Shown piece by piece: positions 1 to 11,714 of a DNA stretch of 64,000 nucleotides. This stretch comes from Cycas panzhihuaensis (taxonomy: Eukaryota > Cycadophyta). The stretch is taken from the NCBI GenBank assembly GCA_023213395.1, contig CM041465.1, forward strand, positions 160,649,741-160,713,740. The letters run 5' to 3'. The notes below the pieces were generated by a model. The model was not told where the DNA came from. It saw only the letters and a list, made by a program, of their open reading frames with translations, and ran no database searches. Position 1 is the stretch's first letter; every line of letters begins with the position of its first letter. The position numbers and the translations under genes were made by a program.

Positions 1-138
1 TTTATTCATCCTTTTGCCTTTAGTTATATATTTACCGTTATTGAAGACAACCTTGTAATCTTGTTCTATCATCTAACCTACCAAAATTAGGTTCTTCTTC
101 ATGGTAGGAACATGTAATATATCATTAATATACCTAGT

Positions 139-321
139 TTATCCTGATTTTATGGTTATGGTAATGTTACCTTTGCTAATGGACTCATCTGTAGTGTTGT
201 CCCTAAACATAGTCTTCCCCATCTTAATTCTATCAATGGTTTTAAAAATTTCCTCTTTATGTGTCATATAGGTTGAGCACCTTAAATCTACATACCAACT
301 ATCCTCTTCTTCACTAGCCAC
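139..321 (-). pseudogene. copia aspartic protease fragment (copy A)
   Basis: A 60-codon open stretch that matches the copia retropepsin/GAG-preintegrase junction. It begins with DSWYVDLRCSTYMT, corresponding to the family pattern W-x-x-D-[ST]-G-[AC]-[ST]-x-H-M-T. The catalytic aspartate is present, but the following Ser/Thr-Gly is replaced by Leu-Arg, so the active site is destroyed. In life the protease would cleave the Gag-Pol polyprotein. It follows the gag remnant in the expected order on the same strand. I regard it as a dead relic. Confidence 0.65.
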
Positions 322-369
322 AAGACTTGATAGGAAAATTCTATCATTGTCTCTACTTTCAGTTATGAT

Positions 370-1480
370 ATTTATACTTCCTCTTTATTGACTTACATTT
401 TTTTCAAAGCAATGGTCCTCTATGTATATAATTTTATGGCAATATGAGTATTGGATTAATGATCTACTTCTTTAATTATGGGTTCTACTTCTAGAGGATC
501 CTCTTCCTCTTAAGGTTGATCTTCCTCTTTTAAATAATAAGTTTTGATTTTGCCCTTGATAATTTAAATGATTTTGTCCTTAAAAGCATTAACTTGGTCT
601 TAGATAACTTCCTTGTTCTTAACAATTATTGTGTCCACAACAATAATGGTTTTGTTCTTGAATTCCACGTTGATTGTAGAAGTTATTCCTCCCTCGGTAC
701 CTCTGATTTGGTGGTTGGTAACTTTAATGAGGTTCTTCATATTTTTGGCTTGATTTTTAATATATCCTTTGGTTCATTTCTTCTCTCCTAGGGGATGGAT
801 CCCTCCCCCTAAAACTTTGTCCTTGGTTACTTTGCTTGATCCTTGCCTTTATAGTAAAGGTATAGTCTAAGCTTTCATGTCCATGTTTCTTCTCTTCTAT
901 AGCAAGAAGCATGGCACTCAATTGATCAATCTTAAGGCTACTTAGATCCTTTGAAACTTCAATAGTTGTAGCTATCATTTTGAATCTTTCACCTTATCTA
1001 ACATATCTCAATATTCTTTCTATAACTATTTGTTCAGTTAACATTTCTTTAAGGAATCTTATCTTATTGACTAGGTCTTAGACCTTAGTAATGAATTCAT
1101 TGATACTTTCTCTTAGTGACATCTTCAAGCTCTCAAACTTGCTTCTAAGGGATTGAATCTTAGTAGATGTAGCTCCTTCATAAATCATCTTTAAAGTGTA
1201 CCAAGCTTCCTTTGATATAGTAGCTTCACTAACTCTAGGGAATATATGGTCCTCTAGAGCATAAGAGATAAGGCTTCATTGTGTTTTTTAACACATTATC
1301 TATAAACTAGTTTCTCATCCAAAGTAGCATTTTCTCTATTATCATCAAGTCCATCTTTGACAAATTTCCATATATATTTGGCTATGAAGATTGGTTTCAT
1401 TCTCTTACTCCAATTAAGGAAGCTAGTTCCATTAAATTTGGTTATAATCATGTTCCTAAAGTTTGTTACTATTGTAACTT
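370..1480 (-). pseudogene. copia Gag relic with degenerate CCHC knuckle (copy A)
   Basis: The clearest part is 757-978, which reads LSSLKIDQLSAMLLAIEEKK. It fits the copia Gag helical segment (UBN2/DUF4219 type) in which 'L..DQL...L...E' precedes the basic nucleocapsid. Downstream on the minus strand an Arg/Gly/Ser-rich stretch is followed near 370-430 by a degenerate zinc knuckle (Y-x-x-C-x4-Y-x4-C, where C-x2-C-x4-H-x4-C is expected). Gag would form the virus-like particle and bind RNA. Frames change several times, so this is a broken gene. Boundaries are approximate. Confidence 0.6.
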
Positions 1481-1544
1481 AACTATCTTTAGTGTACCCT
1501 AAAACATTTAAATGTATTTATATCCTATCTACCTAGGGAGTTTC

Positions 1545-2960
1545 TAATCTAGATTTTTTTGTCTTAGGGTCTCCAAGGAAAGCTCTCGGTTACTATCTTG
1601 TCTAATAGTGCCTACCTGTAAGTGGTAAACTAGGGACTTAATATACTGGTAGATGAACTTAAGGTATAATATACCTCAGTACGTAGGCTATAAAGAAGGT
1701 CAAAGACACCTCTAATTTGTTGGTCCACCTATGATGAACTTATGCCTAGTGATAGATCTAGCATTGAGAGCTTGACCAACTAAGGCACTCACCCCTTTAA
1801 GGTCTAACCTAGTCTCCAAACTCCAAAAGGAAAAAGATTCTCTACCTCAGCCTACCACCTATTACACTTAATAATTAATGGTTTCCTAAACAACTTAGAA
1901 TACACCAAAGGTGTGTGCAGGGTGGTAACTTCAAGGATCCTAATTATTCTCCTTGTAAGGCTAGAAAACACGGTGGTTAATTTAGGAGTTATCTTGTTAA
2001 TATGTAAAAATTAATATTAATTCTGGTCTTCTTTACAAACAAAGTTCCTTTTACCAAAAATTTAAAAATTTACAAGTAAATGAAATGAAATTAAATGATA
2101 CTAAATGAAATAATTTAAAGTGGTAAAAGAGTTTAGAGATCTCTTATTTGTAAAAGTTTGATCCAAGATTGTTTTCTTCACTTTCAAGAGAAAACCTACA
2201 CAAAATATTTATGAGTTGAAATAATAGACTAAAATCTACTAACAATAGTTAGTACAATGATGTAGTATTAATATCCTTAAAGAAAGTTGAAAATTAACTT
2301 TAAAATCAATGAAAAATGCTCAAATAAGGATCAATTAAGTAAGTCAACTTGAGTAGCTTAAAATTTCTACAAAATAATATTGAATTAGTTCCAAACTAAT
2401 TCTAAATTGAAGAGATCTGAATAAACTTTCTAACAGTTTAAATCATTCAAAAAACAGACTCCTGGATCAAAAGTTATTGCAAAAAGAGTGAAGACACCAC
2501 TTTATGGCTAAAAGTCAAAAGAGGAAAACCATAAGCCCCTTTAGCGAATAAGCCCCTAGTCATTGGTCACTACACATGACCATTTACTAATAGAATAGGG
2601 GGCTACAAATTTGAAAAAATATAAAATGTAGTTAATTTTCTTAAAATCTAAATTTATAGAAAAGAACTTATAAGAATTTGAAATCTACCCTTTTCTCAAA
2701 AGAACAAGGTCATATGGAGCATGGATAAGACTGCTAGCTAAATGGGTGAGGGGGGCTCAGACTCTAAAAATTATAAATTATAACTAAATTTCTTAAAACC
2801 CAAAATTATAAAAAAGGGTTAATATAAAATTTGAATCTGTCCCCTTTTTGAAAGGTATGAAGTCATGTGGGCAAATATGTAACCTCTAACTAGCATATGA
2901 AGGGGGCTATGAAACTTAAAACTATATTCCAATTTAGTTTATTTTTTTAAAAAACTTTAT
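1545..2960 (-). repeat. family I leader module of copy A, with an internal tandem repeat of about 152 bp
   Basis: Non-coding segment upstream of gag. The gag-proximal part (1,545-2,000) is the best conserved between copies A, B and C. The distal part holds a tandem repeat whose units start at about 2,598, 2,751 and 2,902, each opening with GGGGGCT followed by an A/T-rich tract, giving periods of 153 and 151 bp (about 2.3 units). Copy B carries a single recognisable unit at about 27,650. This is either untranslated leader or part of an LTR; the primer-site position in copy C favours leader. Confidence 0.6.
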
Positions 2961-3904
2961 AAAAAATAAATAAATTAATGTGAACTACTTAAATGTAAAT
3001 GAGTGATGAACATAATGATAAATTGATAAAAAAATTCAATCAAAAGATGAGATCGATCCAGTCGATTTATGACCCTATAATAAAAGGTAATATATTTATT
3101 ATGAAAAAAAAGCCATATATATAAACTATATAAAAATGAAGAAAATAAGAAAAGGAGGTAGAGAACAACTACTACATGGATAACTCTTAGATTATACATG
3201 GATGCCATATAGAGATCACACAGATTGATTTCCTTCTGCAATGAAAAACTTCGTCTTAGGGTCACTATGGTGCTAGCCCTGACTGTTTGAATCTCCTTAG
3301 CTTTGTAGGTGTAGACATAAAAAGCATGCTAGGAGGATAGACTAACGAATGGAGCCAAACAACAATGAGTATGACAAATGCTTTAGATAGTGATGCAGGC
3401 AGGTCTACTTTCAATATTTTTAGTCCCTTTGGTATCTCTTATATTTCATCTTTTGGAGAGATAAGAATTTTGAAGGATGGCCAGATACAATCTTAGTTAT
3501 GAGCTGAATAACATGGGAGGCTCAGGTGGAGAACTTTCCTTTGGACTTGCTTATCTCAATGGCATTAAAGGAATTCACTGATGCATGACTTAAGAGTAAT
3601 GTTTTAATAAATCTAAAAGGTATTTAATCAACCAAGCAAAAAATAAGTTTTGCAATAGATCTTCAACATATGGGATCTTCTAGATCAAATGTTATGCATT
3701 CAAATACTCTCTTCTTGCATGCATGTCGGTCTTGGTTATTTGCTATATTTGACAAAAAATTATAGCTGAAATAAAGAGAATATAAAAGATAAGTAGTATT
3801 AGCTACATACAACAGATACCAAATAAATACACAATAAACTTTACAAATATTTATTTGCAATATCCATATTACTCTGTATGGCTCTAGACACTCCATAAGT
3901 TCAC
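2961..3904. other. unassigned AT-rich stretch
   Basis: No domain, RNA gene or convincing repeat was recognised. Two minus-strand open stretches (2,975-3,265 and 3,663-3,896) have AT-driven hydrophobic composition and resemble no protein family I know. Near 3,905-3,918 the minus strand reads TAGTATTAGAGTG, close to a copia or chromovirus primer-binding site (TGGTATCAGAGC), just beyond the presumed LTR of the next element. It may be a decayed internal region of a tandemly arranged gypsy copy. Confidence 0.4.
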
Positions 3905-3914
3905 TCTAATACTA

Positions 3915-4212
3915 ATTAATAGTAGTGAGGACAGAGTGGAATAATGTATTGCAAGGCCATCGAAGATAAACTTAATAACATTAACAAAATTCCAAAATAG
4001 TGGTCGTGTTAAGAAACACCTTTGGGCCGTGAGGCTTGTTTAAATAATAGGGATGTTAAGCTTGTCTAATGTCTACCGATATTGGTGTTAAAAAATACCA
4101 TTTAAAAAATAAGTGGGTGGGTCAACTATAGTAGCTAGAGTCAGTTCCACACCACCTAATGCTGACACACCTTTTAGAATCCCAATTTAATGAACATTAT
4201 ATAACACTTACA
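3915..4212 (-). mobile_element. probable 3' LTR of the chromovirus-like gypsy
   Basis: Inferred from position. On the minus strand a purine-rich tract (4,225 to 4,213, AAGGGTAGGGGGA) is followed directly by TGTAAGTG, the usual arrangement of polypurine tract and TG-starting LTR. The left end is set by the primer-site-like sequence near 3,905. No second LTR copy was found for comparison, so the length of about 300 bp is tentative. Confidence 0.4.
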
Positions 4213-4239
4213 TCCCCCTACCCTTAAAGAAAGCATCGT

Positions 4240-6400
4240 CCAGATGCGATTTACCTTGCTATAAATAGTTTTTGATATTACTACATCATCTCTTCTTTTA
4301 GCTCCTAAACAACCTCTTTTAGTGCCAAATATTGCCATTAGACTTTTACTTACTTTACGGTCTTATTTTTTAACACCTTTTCCTTATTGTCTAGAATTCT
4401 GTGTGTCTTTTCTTTAAACTCCAAGATTGGCCCTGTTACTAAGTTAGTGTAGTCTAATATATATTTTGAATTTAACACATACTTTTAAGTGAAAAAATAT
4501 AGAATATAGTATGTACTTTAATGTTTGGTAGGGGTGAAAGTTTGTAAGCAATTGAGCCTACCCTTTTTAAAATCTTAAAAGTGCCATAATACCTTGGAGA
4601 AATCTTTTATAGACCCTAAAAGTTATGGAATTATGTTTACGTCTTACTCTTAAGAACATATAGTCATAAACCTAGAATTCCTTGGCTGTTTATTGTAGGT
4701 CTATATAGCTTTTCTATCTATCTTATGTTATTTTTAGTTGTTGTTTGATATTAATTACTTGTCTTTCCATTTCCTATAGCATATTTGGGCCTAAGGTATG
4801 TCTATCTTCTAAGTTGTTCAAACTTAGGGGTGTATTACACCTCCTTCTATATAAAGGCTTAAATAGGCTCACTCTTAAGGATGAGTGGACAAAATTATTA
4901 TATATAGATTATGTCAAATATAAGTGGTTCTCCTAATTTATAGGCTACTTTATAATGTACATCCTAAGTAAAACATATAATACTTGATTTACTCTCTTGG
5001 TTTGCCCATCTATCTTAGGATGGTATGCTACACTAAATTGTAGTTTGGTACCTAACTCTTAGAACAATAATTTCCAAAGCTTTAGGGAAAATTTATTATC
5101 CTTATTAAATATAATGACTTTTTGCACTCCATGTAATTAAATAATCTCCTTCATAAATATTTCAACATCGTTTTGTACAGTACTAGTTGAGCATATTGGT
5201 ATGAAGTGTGTAGACTTTGTTAGCTTATCAATCATAACTAATATTGTATCATGTTGTTTAGTGCTTCTTGGTAAGCCTATAATGAAATCCATTTCCACTA
5301 TTTACCACTTCCATTTAGGTATTTCTAATGGTTGTAATAGTCTAGCTACATGTTGATGTTTTGCTTCTACCTTCTAACGTGTTAAGTATTTTACTATGTA
5401 GGTCAAAATATCCTTTGCTATACTAGGCCAATAGAATTACCTTTTCACAATAGCCTATGTCTTATTAGAGCTCAAATGTCTTGAATAAGCTACTTCATGT
5501 ACTTCATGCAAAATAAATTCTCTAATTTTAGGGCTTTCTAATATATAAATTCTTTCTTGGTATGCCAAGGTACCATTCACTATTTATTTGAATCTTATAA
5601 ACTTCCTTAGCTACTTGGTATATATATTTCATTATTCTTTTTGCTACTATGATATATCCTTAGCTTGTCTATATAGTATGCCTCCTTCATAAGGACCTAA
5701 AATGGAAGTAATTAAATATGATTTTAGCATACTTACAACAATAATATGGTATACTTGATTTGGAGCATCAACATATTTATTTTCCTTGCCTTTGATGTAA
5801 TGTTATTCAAAATCAAATTCACTCATATATTCTACCCATCTACATTGTTTGACATTTAATTGTGGTTGCATGAAGATATACTATAAACTACTATAATCTA
5901 TTTATAGTTCCAAAATTTCCCCAAGAAATAATGTCACCAAATCTTAAGTACATAAATGATTATCGCAAGCTTAAGATCATGAGATAGTTCTCTTTATATG
6001 CTTTTAGTTTTCTAGATATATAACCCATCACTTTTTCACCCTACATAAGAACACACTCAACACCTTTAAGCTAATATAATTACAAAGTAGAAAATCCATG
6101 TCTAGATTTGGCATAATTAATATACGCACATAGGAAAATAACTTTTTTAGTAATTAAAATCTCTCTTCACATAACTCTATCCATATGAATTTAGCAATTT
6201 TCTTTTGTAGAGAAGTAATTTGGTTACGATCTTAGAAAAATCTCTTATATACTTCCTTTAGTATCTAACAAGTCCTATAAAGTTTTGTACCTCTTACACA
6301 TTATGAAGGGATGGCTAATCCATGATTACTTTTATTATTTTAGGAATCTATAAAGATACTTTCAACTAAGATACCTACTCCTTATAGAAATTTAGGTGTT
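4240..6400 (-). pseudogene. Ty3/gypsy pol relic, chromovirus type (RNase H, integrase, C-terminal tail)
   Basis: Minus-strand translation gives, in order, an RNase H remnant (about 6,250-5,780), the integrase core (about 5,340-4,750) and a C-terminal tail (4,750-4,240). The core contains MDFIIGLPRS, DKLTKSTHF and YHPKIDGQTKRVNQ, which match the plant gypsy pattern 'MDF..GLP', 'D.LTKS.HF' and 'YHPQTDGQ.ER.NQ'. The tail contains an ILDNKEKVLKNK stretch typical of the segment around the chromodomain in Tekay/Del-like elements. Reverse transcriptase proper, protease and gag are missing, so the element is 5'-truncated near 6,400 against Tat-like sequence. Many stops; dead. Confidence 0.7.
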
Positions 6401-6900
6401 GATTATGAACAAGATGTTATTTCATTATGTGTGAGCTAACCTCTTTAGAGAGGAGAAATTGTGCAAGCTTTCTTAAAAGGGAGTAAATGTTTAGTCAAAT
6501 ATGTTTCCTCTAGGGGAAGTGAACAAAGGATACCTTAAGAGGAATTTGGAGAGAATCTAGTAGTAATGGAGGAAGTTATACCTTTATTTCTATTAAGCAT
6601 AGTTAATTGTTACACACAGAACTCTTTAAACTTATATTCAAGGTCATTGAGGACCCCAAGGTATCCATAGATTCCCATATTAATGGGTGTAAAGTGGATA
6701 GATCCTAACTAAATTGGACTTAGTTCTTCATTAAACTTAGGCTAACAATCTTGAAATGGAAAATCTAGGGTTGGATCTTCCTCAACTACCACCTCTTCTT
6801 GGTTGAGAATAGGTTGTATGGTCAATTGGGGTTTAGATAGACCCCATTCTTGATGTGTGACTATGTAAACTTAATCGTTATAGAGAAAATTAGGCTGCTT

Positions 6901-7134
6901 CTAATAGGAGGAATAAACAACTCCTATTAGGTTTATCCATGGTCTTCTAAGTAGTAAATTATAATCCACTTTTACATTGAGAATTAAAATCCCTATGAGG
7001 ACAATTTTGTCTATAAGCATGAGTGGGATTTTGACACTCCTAAGTGGGGCTTTTGAAATGTTATCATACCCTTGGCTTTTCCATGGAAGAAGCTCTAGGT
7101 AATTAATATCCAATTCTTCTAGCATCTTTATCAA
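6901..7134 (-). pseudogene. Tat-like retropepsin-domain fragment
   Basis: A 77-codon open stretch corresponding to the C-terminal two-thirds of the gypsy aspartic protease-like domain. The diagnostic motif is VDYNLLLRRPW, where the family has [AV]DYN-[LI]-[LI]-LGRPW; the Gly of LGRPW has become Arg. The active-site D-[ST]-G lies upstream on the minus strand and was not found intact. Homology to 55,170-55,436 extends over the whole stretch. Confidence 0.7.
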
Positions 7135-9391
7135 TATAGCATTAATATATGACCCATCATTAACTATTCTCCTCTAGAATATATAAATTGGGATTTTGAT
7201 GGTAATGAAAAATAGGGAGAGTAAATTTCATTCTCTGTTTTTTAAGAGATTATGAGGATAAAAGACTATAAGGTTTTTTTTTAATTATGGATGAATTGGT
7301 TTGAATAAAATGGATCGATAACTCTTTATATATTAAGGCTTCTAGAAGTTGGTTTTATTAATCTAGATAGCCTTACAATATATCCATTATAGATATAACT
7401 ATTGAGATAGATTTAAGTTCTTCTATGATGGAGGAGGGATTATATTTAGTTGTAGGTTAGGGGATAACCCTTCTCATGTCATACTAGCCTAGTCAAATAG
7501 GGATGGTCTTTGGTAGAAGGAGGAGTTTAGTTGGTTAAGACTTAGGTAACAATATTTTGTATGAGGATGCTTCTTCAACTTCTTTAGTTACTTAAGCATA
7601 ACTAGTGGCATAAAGTTAGGTGGTTTCCAACATTTTAATAACTTGCTTTACTTTAGCACTATATTGTTGGGAAGCCTCATTAGACTCTTGGTCACTTGGG
7701 GGTTGGGTTTTTTATGTAGGTTGGTTGGTTTATTTTAGCAAATCCTGAGATTGCTTTAGAGTAGGATGTTTTGCAAGATATTCCCTTCCCCTACCTCTTT
7801 TGGCTTGTGGCTTGGATTTTAGTGACAAAGAAAATGGTCTTCATGAATAGGTTATTTAAGATTAGATGTTGAGATAAGTTATACTAGAGGCTCTCATGGA
7901 GGTGTAAGCTTAGGGTATTAGGTCTAACACTAGGTATTATCATAGAAACCAAACTATTGAATAGAGCAAGACTTCTTCTTAATAAGAGGTAGGTTCTTCC
8001 CTTTGTGTCCTTCCCTTGAGGAGGAGTCAAAGGTACTTGATGAATAATTCTATATCCTTATTTGGTTTGTTGATTTTGATTTTCAATATGTTAGGATTCT
8101 AATTTGAGGTCATAAATTTCTTATTTAAATGAATAGACAATATAAATAAGTGTATTAAGAATCTTGTCAAGTTTACCAATTTGTAGATGAGGAGCTTGGT
8201 GCTACAATTGAGAGTCCTTTGGTAGATGAGGTCCCTCATGTCAAAGGGGGTTTATAAGTTTCTTCATACCTACCTAGATCTTAATGAATTTTAGGGTCAA
8301 ACACTTAGCCATAATACTATCATAGGTTGCAGCACCCATCCTTAACACTTCTATATGAACCTTAAGGTAAATTACATTCATGAAATGTTTTACTTCAAAT
8401 ATTTAGGTAATGTGGCCTTGGAAGAATGTTGGATGTGATGGATTCTTCTAACATAATCCTTATTTATTTCATTAATTCCTTATTTAAGGAAAAGTAGGTC
8501 TTTGGCCTTACTCTTAAGAGGTCATGAAATGTCAAAATGGTTGATAAAAGCATCAACTAGCCATTGAATAGAATGGATGGTATGAGGTGATAACCAACCA
8601 CTTAAGAGTATCTCATTTAAGTAATCTTAGAAATAGTTTCATTAAAATATGATTGTAAGGCTAATATTCAATAAATTCCATGGAAAATGTCTTAACATGA
8701 TTACTAGGATCTTAAGAATAAGTCCTTTTGAATTTTGGGATATGGAAGGTGTGGAGGCAGGTTAGTTAATGAAGGAATGCACTCCTAGTTGATCTAATAG
8801 TTCAATGGGGGTTGGTTGAGGTTGATAGTACTATGGGGTTTAGGTCCCACCATAAGGGGTTTGCCCAAGATAGGATTGGATGAGGGATGGGCCCAACTTA
8901 GGAAGGACTTAATATTACCCATTGAGGGGAAAGTCCTCTATCAATAGGGGTACCATATGGGTATTCCTAATGTGGAGGTACTTGGTGAGGTGGAATATAT
9001 AGGGTCTACTAGGTTTGCTAGATAGACAGAGTAGGATATCTTACTAAGGGATGCCCCATAATAAGAGGGATATGTATAAGGCCGTGTTAGGCACCACTTG
9101 ACATTGTTTGACATGAAGGAACTAGATAGGAAAATGGGTGAGGAATTGGATTTTGACTATATGGATCTTTAATTAGAGGGGCTACCCCTTATAAGTGATA
9201 AGAATCCACATCAAAGGTGATATAGAGTTATGGCCCAATGTGACCCTATTACTAGGGTATATAGCTAGGTGGAACATAAGGGGTTATAGTTGGTTGAGGT
9301 GGTGTCTATAGAGGTGAAAGAACTACTTAGTGAGGCTAAGAAATAAAGTAACAAATGACCCCAGGTATTGATAGTCAAGGGGGAGGATGCG

Positions 9392-9396
9392 GTAAG
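9392..9396. repeat. target-site duplication GTAAG (left) of copia D
   Basis: GTAAG directly precedes the TG start of the 5' LTR and recurs at 17,059-17,063 directly after the CA end of the 3' LTR. A perfect 5-bp duplication supports an intact insertion event. Confidence 0.9.
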
Positions 9397-9709
9397 TGAA
9401 AGAGGTTAATGTATCAAGGTCATTTGTGTAGATTAATTATGTGACCTTAGGATATATTATTAGCATTAGTCTCTTAATGAAATGTACTTTATGTGCATTT
9501 AGATGTAATTTCAGGTTCATGTCATTAGGCAAGAAAATCCTAACCCTAATGCTCAGCCTCAATAATAAAAGGTGAAATCTCAAGGAGGGAGTTATTATTC
9601 ATTCTCACGTCTAAGCTTGCTCTCATATCTTATTTTCATCTTCTTTTTCATTCTCCATTGCCATTGTGTGCATGTGAGTGATTTATCTACTAGATCCATC
9701 CTTCCTTCA
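9397..9709 (+). repeat. 5' LTR of copia D
   Basis: Starts TGAAAGAGG and ends CCTTCCTTCA. It aligns end to end with 16,746-17,058 without gaps. An A-rich AATAATAAAAGG at about 9,560-9,572 could serve as TATA or polyadenylation element. Confidence 0.95.
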
Positions 9710-9711
9710 TA

Positions 9712-9723
9712 TGGTATCAGAGC
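9712..9723 (+). promoter_or_regulatory. primer-binding site of copia D
   Basis: TGGTATCAGAGC, the standard complement of the initiator-Met tRNA 3' end used by plant copia elements, begins two bases after the 5' LTR. It would prime minus-strand DNA synthesis. Confidence 0.92.
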
Positions 9724-11714
9724 CAGAAGGGGATCTATTCACTCCATTCCAGTTGCATGGAGTCATTTTGTCTCTCCTTCACCTTCAATGTGAAGTATTG
9801 AGAGTGCATTTCTTAATTTTTTTCAACATTTTGAAAGCATAAAATTATAGTATTTTACACGTTGCTACTTTGTACATATGTGCAGAAATTCAAAGGTGAA
9901 GAATACAGGTTTTTGAAGCTGTTTAGCTGCCAGAATAGTGCCAGAAGCATTAAAGGCCCAAATTTTCATAAAAAATTCAACCATATCATAATTTGATGAA
10001 ATTTTCCATGCAAGGTTACCTTTACTAGAGGATCATTTTTGTATTCTAGAGTAATGTCAGATTCAGCCTACAACAATGAGTTTCAGCTGTGACAAAAGGG
10101 TAAAGTTTGTGGATAAGTGATTTAAAGCACTTTTTCTAATGAAATCCTTTAATTACATGTTGAAGATCTAAAAGTTTTGTTAAGGGATATGGTACATTTA
10201 TGTCTTAAGATCATTTAAGACAACTGTCATCAAATTTCATCCACCGGTTAGTGAGATCTATGCAGTTTTCTCACGGTTGTTGATTTTGCCTACTCAACCC
10301 CGCAAAGGACCTTGCAAGGGCATTGCAGGTGATGTTTTAGCAGATTTTGTAGATGGTAAAGAAGGAAAAGTTAATGTACATTTCAAAACATAACTTGTGA
10401 CATATTGAAGTCCAGATTCTGAGACAGTTGATCTGGCATGATTTTACTTTGGTGCTTTTTCGGGCAGAAAAATTTTTGTGCCTTTTCTAAAATCTGACTC
10501 CATAACTCTATTAGAAATGGCATTCTGAACACTTTTTCTTTCTGTCATAAATTTAGATTTCATCATTTAGGCCTTCATATTTGTAATTTTTAAAAATTTG
10601 TCAATTTATCACTATTTGTAAATTTTGTGAAAAAATCACAAAATAGGAAAAAATAACATGCATATAGATTTAGAAAAATCATCATTTTAGCTTCAAGTTG
10701 ATCCATGTTTTAGCCCATTATGGATTTTGTATCAAAACTTCTAAAATCATATTTGGAAATATTATACTAAAGCAAGGGAAACCTTAGATTTGAAGCAACA
10801 TCTGGTTCCCCTACCAAATCTAGCATGCTTTTCTATTTGCATACATAGCATGAAGTATCATAAAAGTAACAACAATAATAAAGCATCATAAAAGTAGCAG
10901 CAATAACAAAGCATCACAAAAGCAACAACAATAATAAAGTAAGCATGACAAATAAACACATTTGGCAAGTTTCTATTTTAGTTTTCAGTTATATGGAAAC
11001 ACCTTACACTATTCCTAAAAGGAATCTCATCCGTACGATCTATACTGCCAGTTCTTGACTTATGTGCACACTTGTCTTCATTGAAATAGACTAAGGTTGG
11101 CTGAAGTCCAGGCCTTAAGGGAGGTATGAGTTTCATACTAGGTCTGGTCTTAATCAAAATAGTGATGGAGGGACAGGTTACCCATACCTACGACCTCCAA
11201 TCATAGATAATCCTGATAACCATCTGTGAAAACTGAAAACCTTAATGCAAGATTAAAATTAACCTAGTCTAATATCTGTCATAGCTGTGAGATACGTAGT
11301 ACCGTTTGACTCTTCGAAGGAGGTATATAGCTACTCATTGGTGAACTGGGTGAGGACTGGGAGTACCTAGGCTACACTGTGACTTGGATTTCATCACGAA
11401 GTACATGTACAAGTATTGCAGGTGAAGGTCCTAATCGTATACTAAAAGCCTTAGGCATCAAAACCTCACCTACATTTGGACATAAGTGAGAGGTTAGTGG
11501 CATGACACATCACCACTCTTTGTCAGCTCTACATTAGGCCTCATTCTTGCATCATTACTTATATTCATGTTTTATATAATTGTTGAAAAATAGTTAATCA
11601 TTGCTTGCTTCTCATCATAATAATCATTTCTACATCCCTATTATGCCAGGTGTACTAGCCACACGTATCAGTGGCACATACTTCTATCATCTCTTCTACT
11701 TCTTCATCATCACC
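9724..11714 (+). other. long non-coding leader of copia D
   Basis: About 2 kb separate the primer site from the gag start, with no coding signal. At 10,854-10,937 lie three consecutive 28-bp units (10,854, 10,882, 10,910), each of the form AG[TC]ATCA[TC]AAAAG..., rich in CAA/AAT trinucleotides. Nothing else was recognised. Confidence 0.7.

Larger units (their letters stand above)
1..2960 (-). mobile_element. Ty1/copia family I, copy A (partial, runs off window start)
   Basis: Read on the minus strand, this is the 5' half of a decayed copia retrotransposon: leader (about 2,960 to 1,545), gag (about 1,480 to 370), then protease, with the rest of pol beyond base 1. The leader aligns by eye with the leaders of copies B (26,650-27,690) and C (36,340-36,800, opposite strand), including a shared block around 1,790-1,830 that reads close to CACTCACCC...CTAGTCTC. 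The three copies therefore belong to one family. No 5' LTR could be delimited. Stops and frameshifts break every coding part. Confidence 0.75.
6440..9396 (-). pseudogene. Tat-like gypsy gag-protease relic, left part
   Basis: This is an AT-decayed relative of the young Tat element at 51.7-58.2 kb. The protease part (6,901-7,134) reads LELLPWKSQGYD and VDYNLLLRRPWI, matching 'LEPVPWRCQGYD' and 'VDYNLLLGRPWL' at 55,170-55,436. The nucleotides at 8,630-8,770 align by eye with 56,870-57,000, within gag. Gag would assemble the particle and the retropepsin-like domain would process it. Copia D splits the region at 9,396/9,397 and it resumes at 17,064. The many CG-to-TG/CA differences from the young copy indicate an old, methylated insertion. 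Confidence 0.65.

Noticed and set aside
6300-7140. Chromovirus RNase H and Tat-like protease as one element
   Set aside because: The order on the minus strand would fit, but the RNase H and integrase to the left are of chromovirus type while the protease matches the Tat element; a junction near 6,400-6,440 is more likely.
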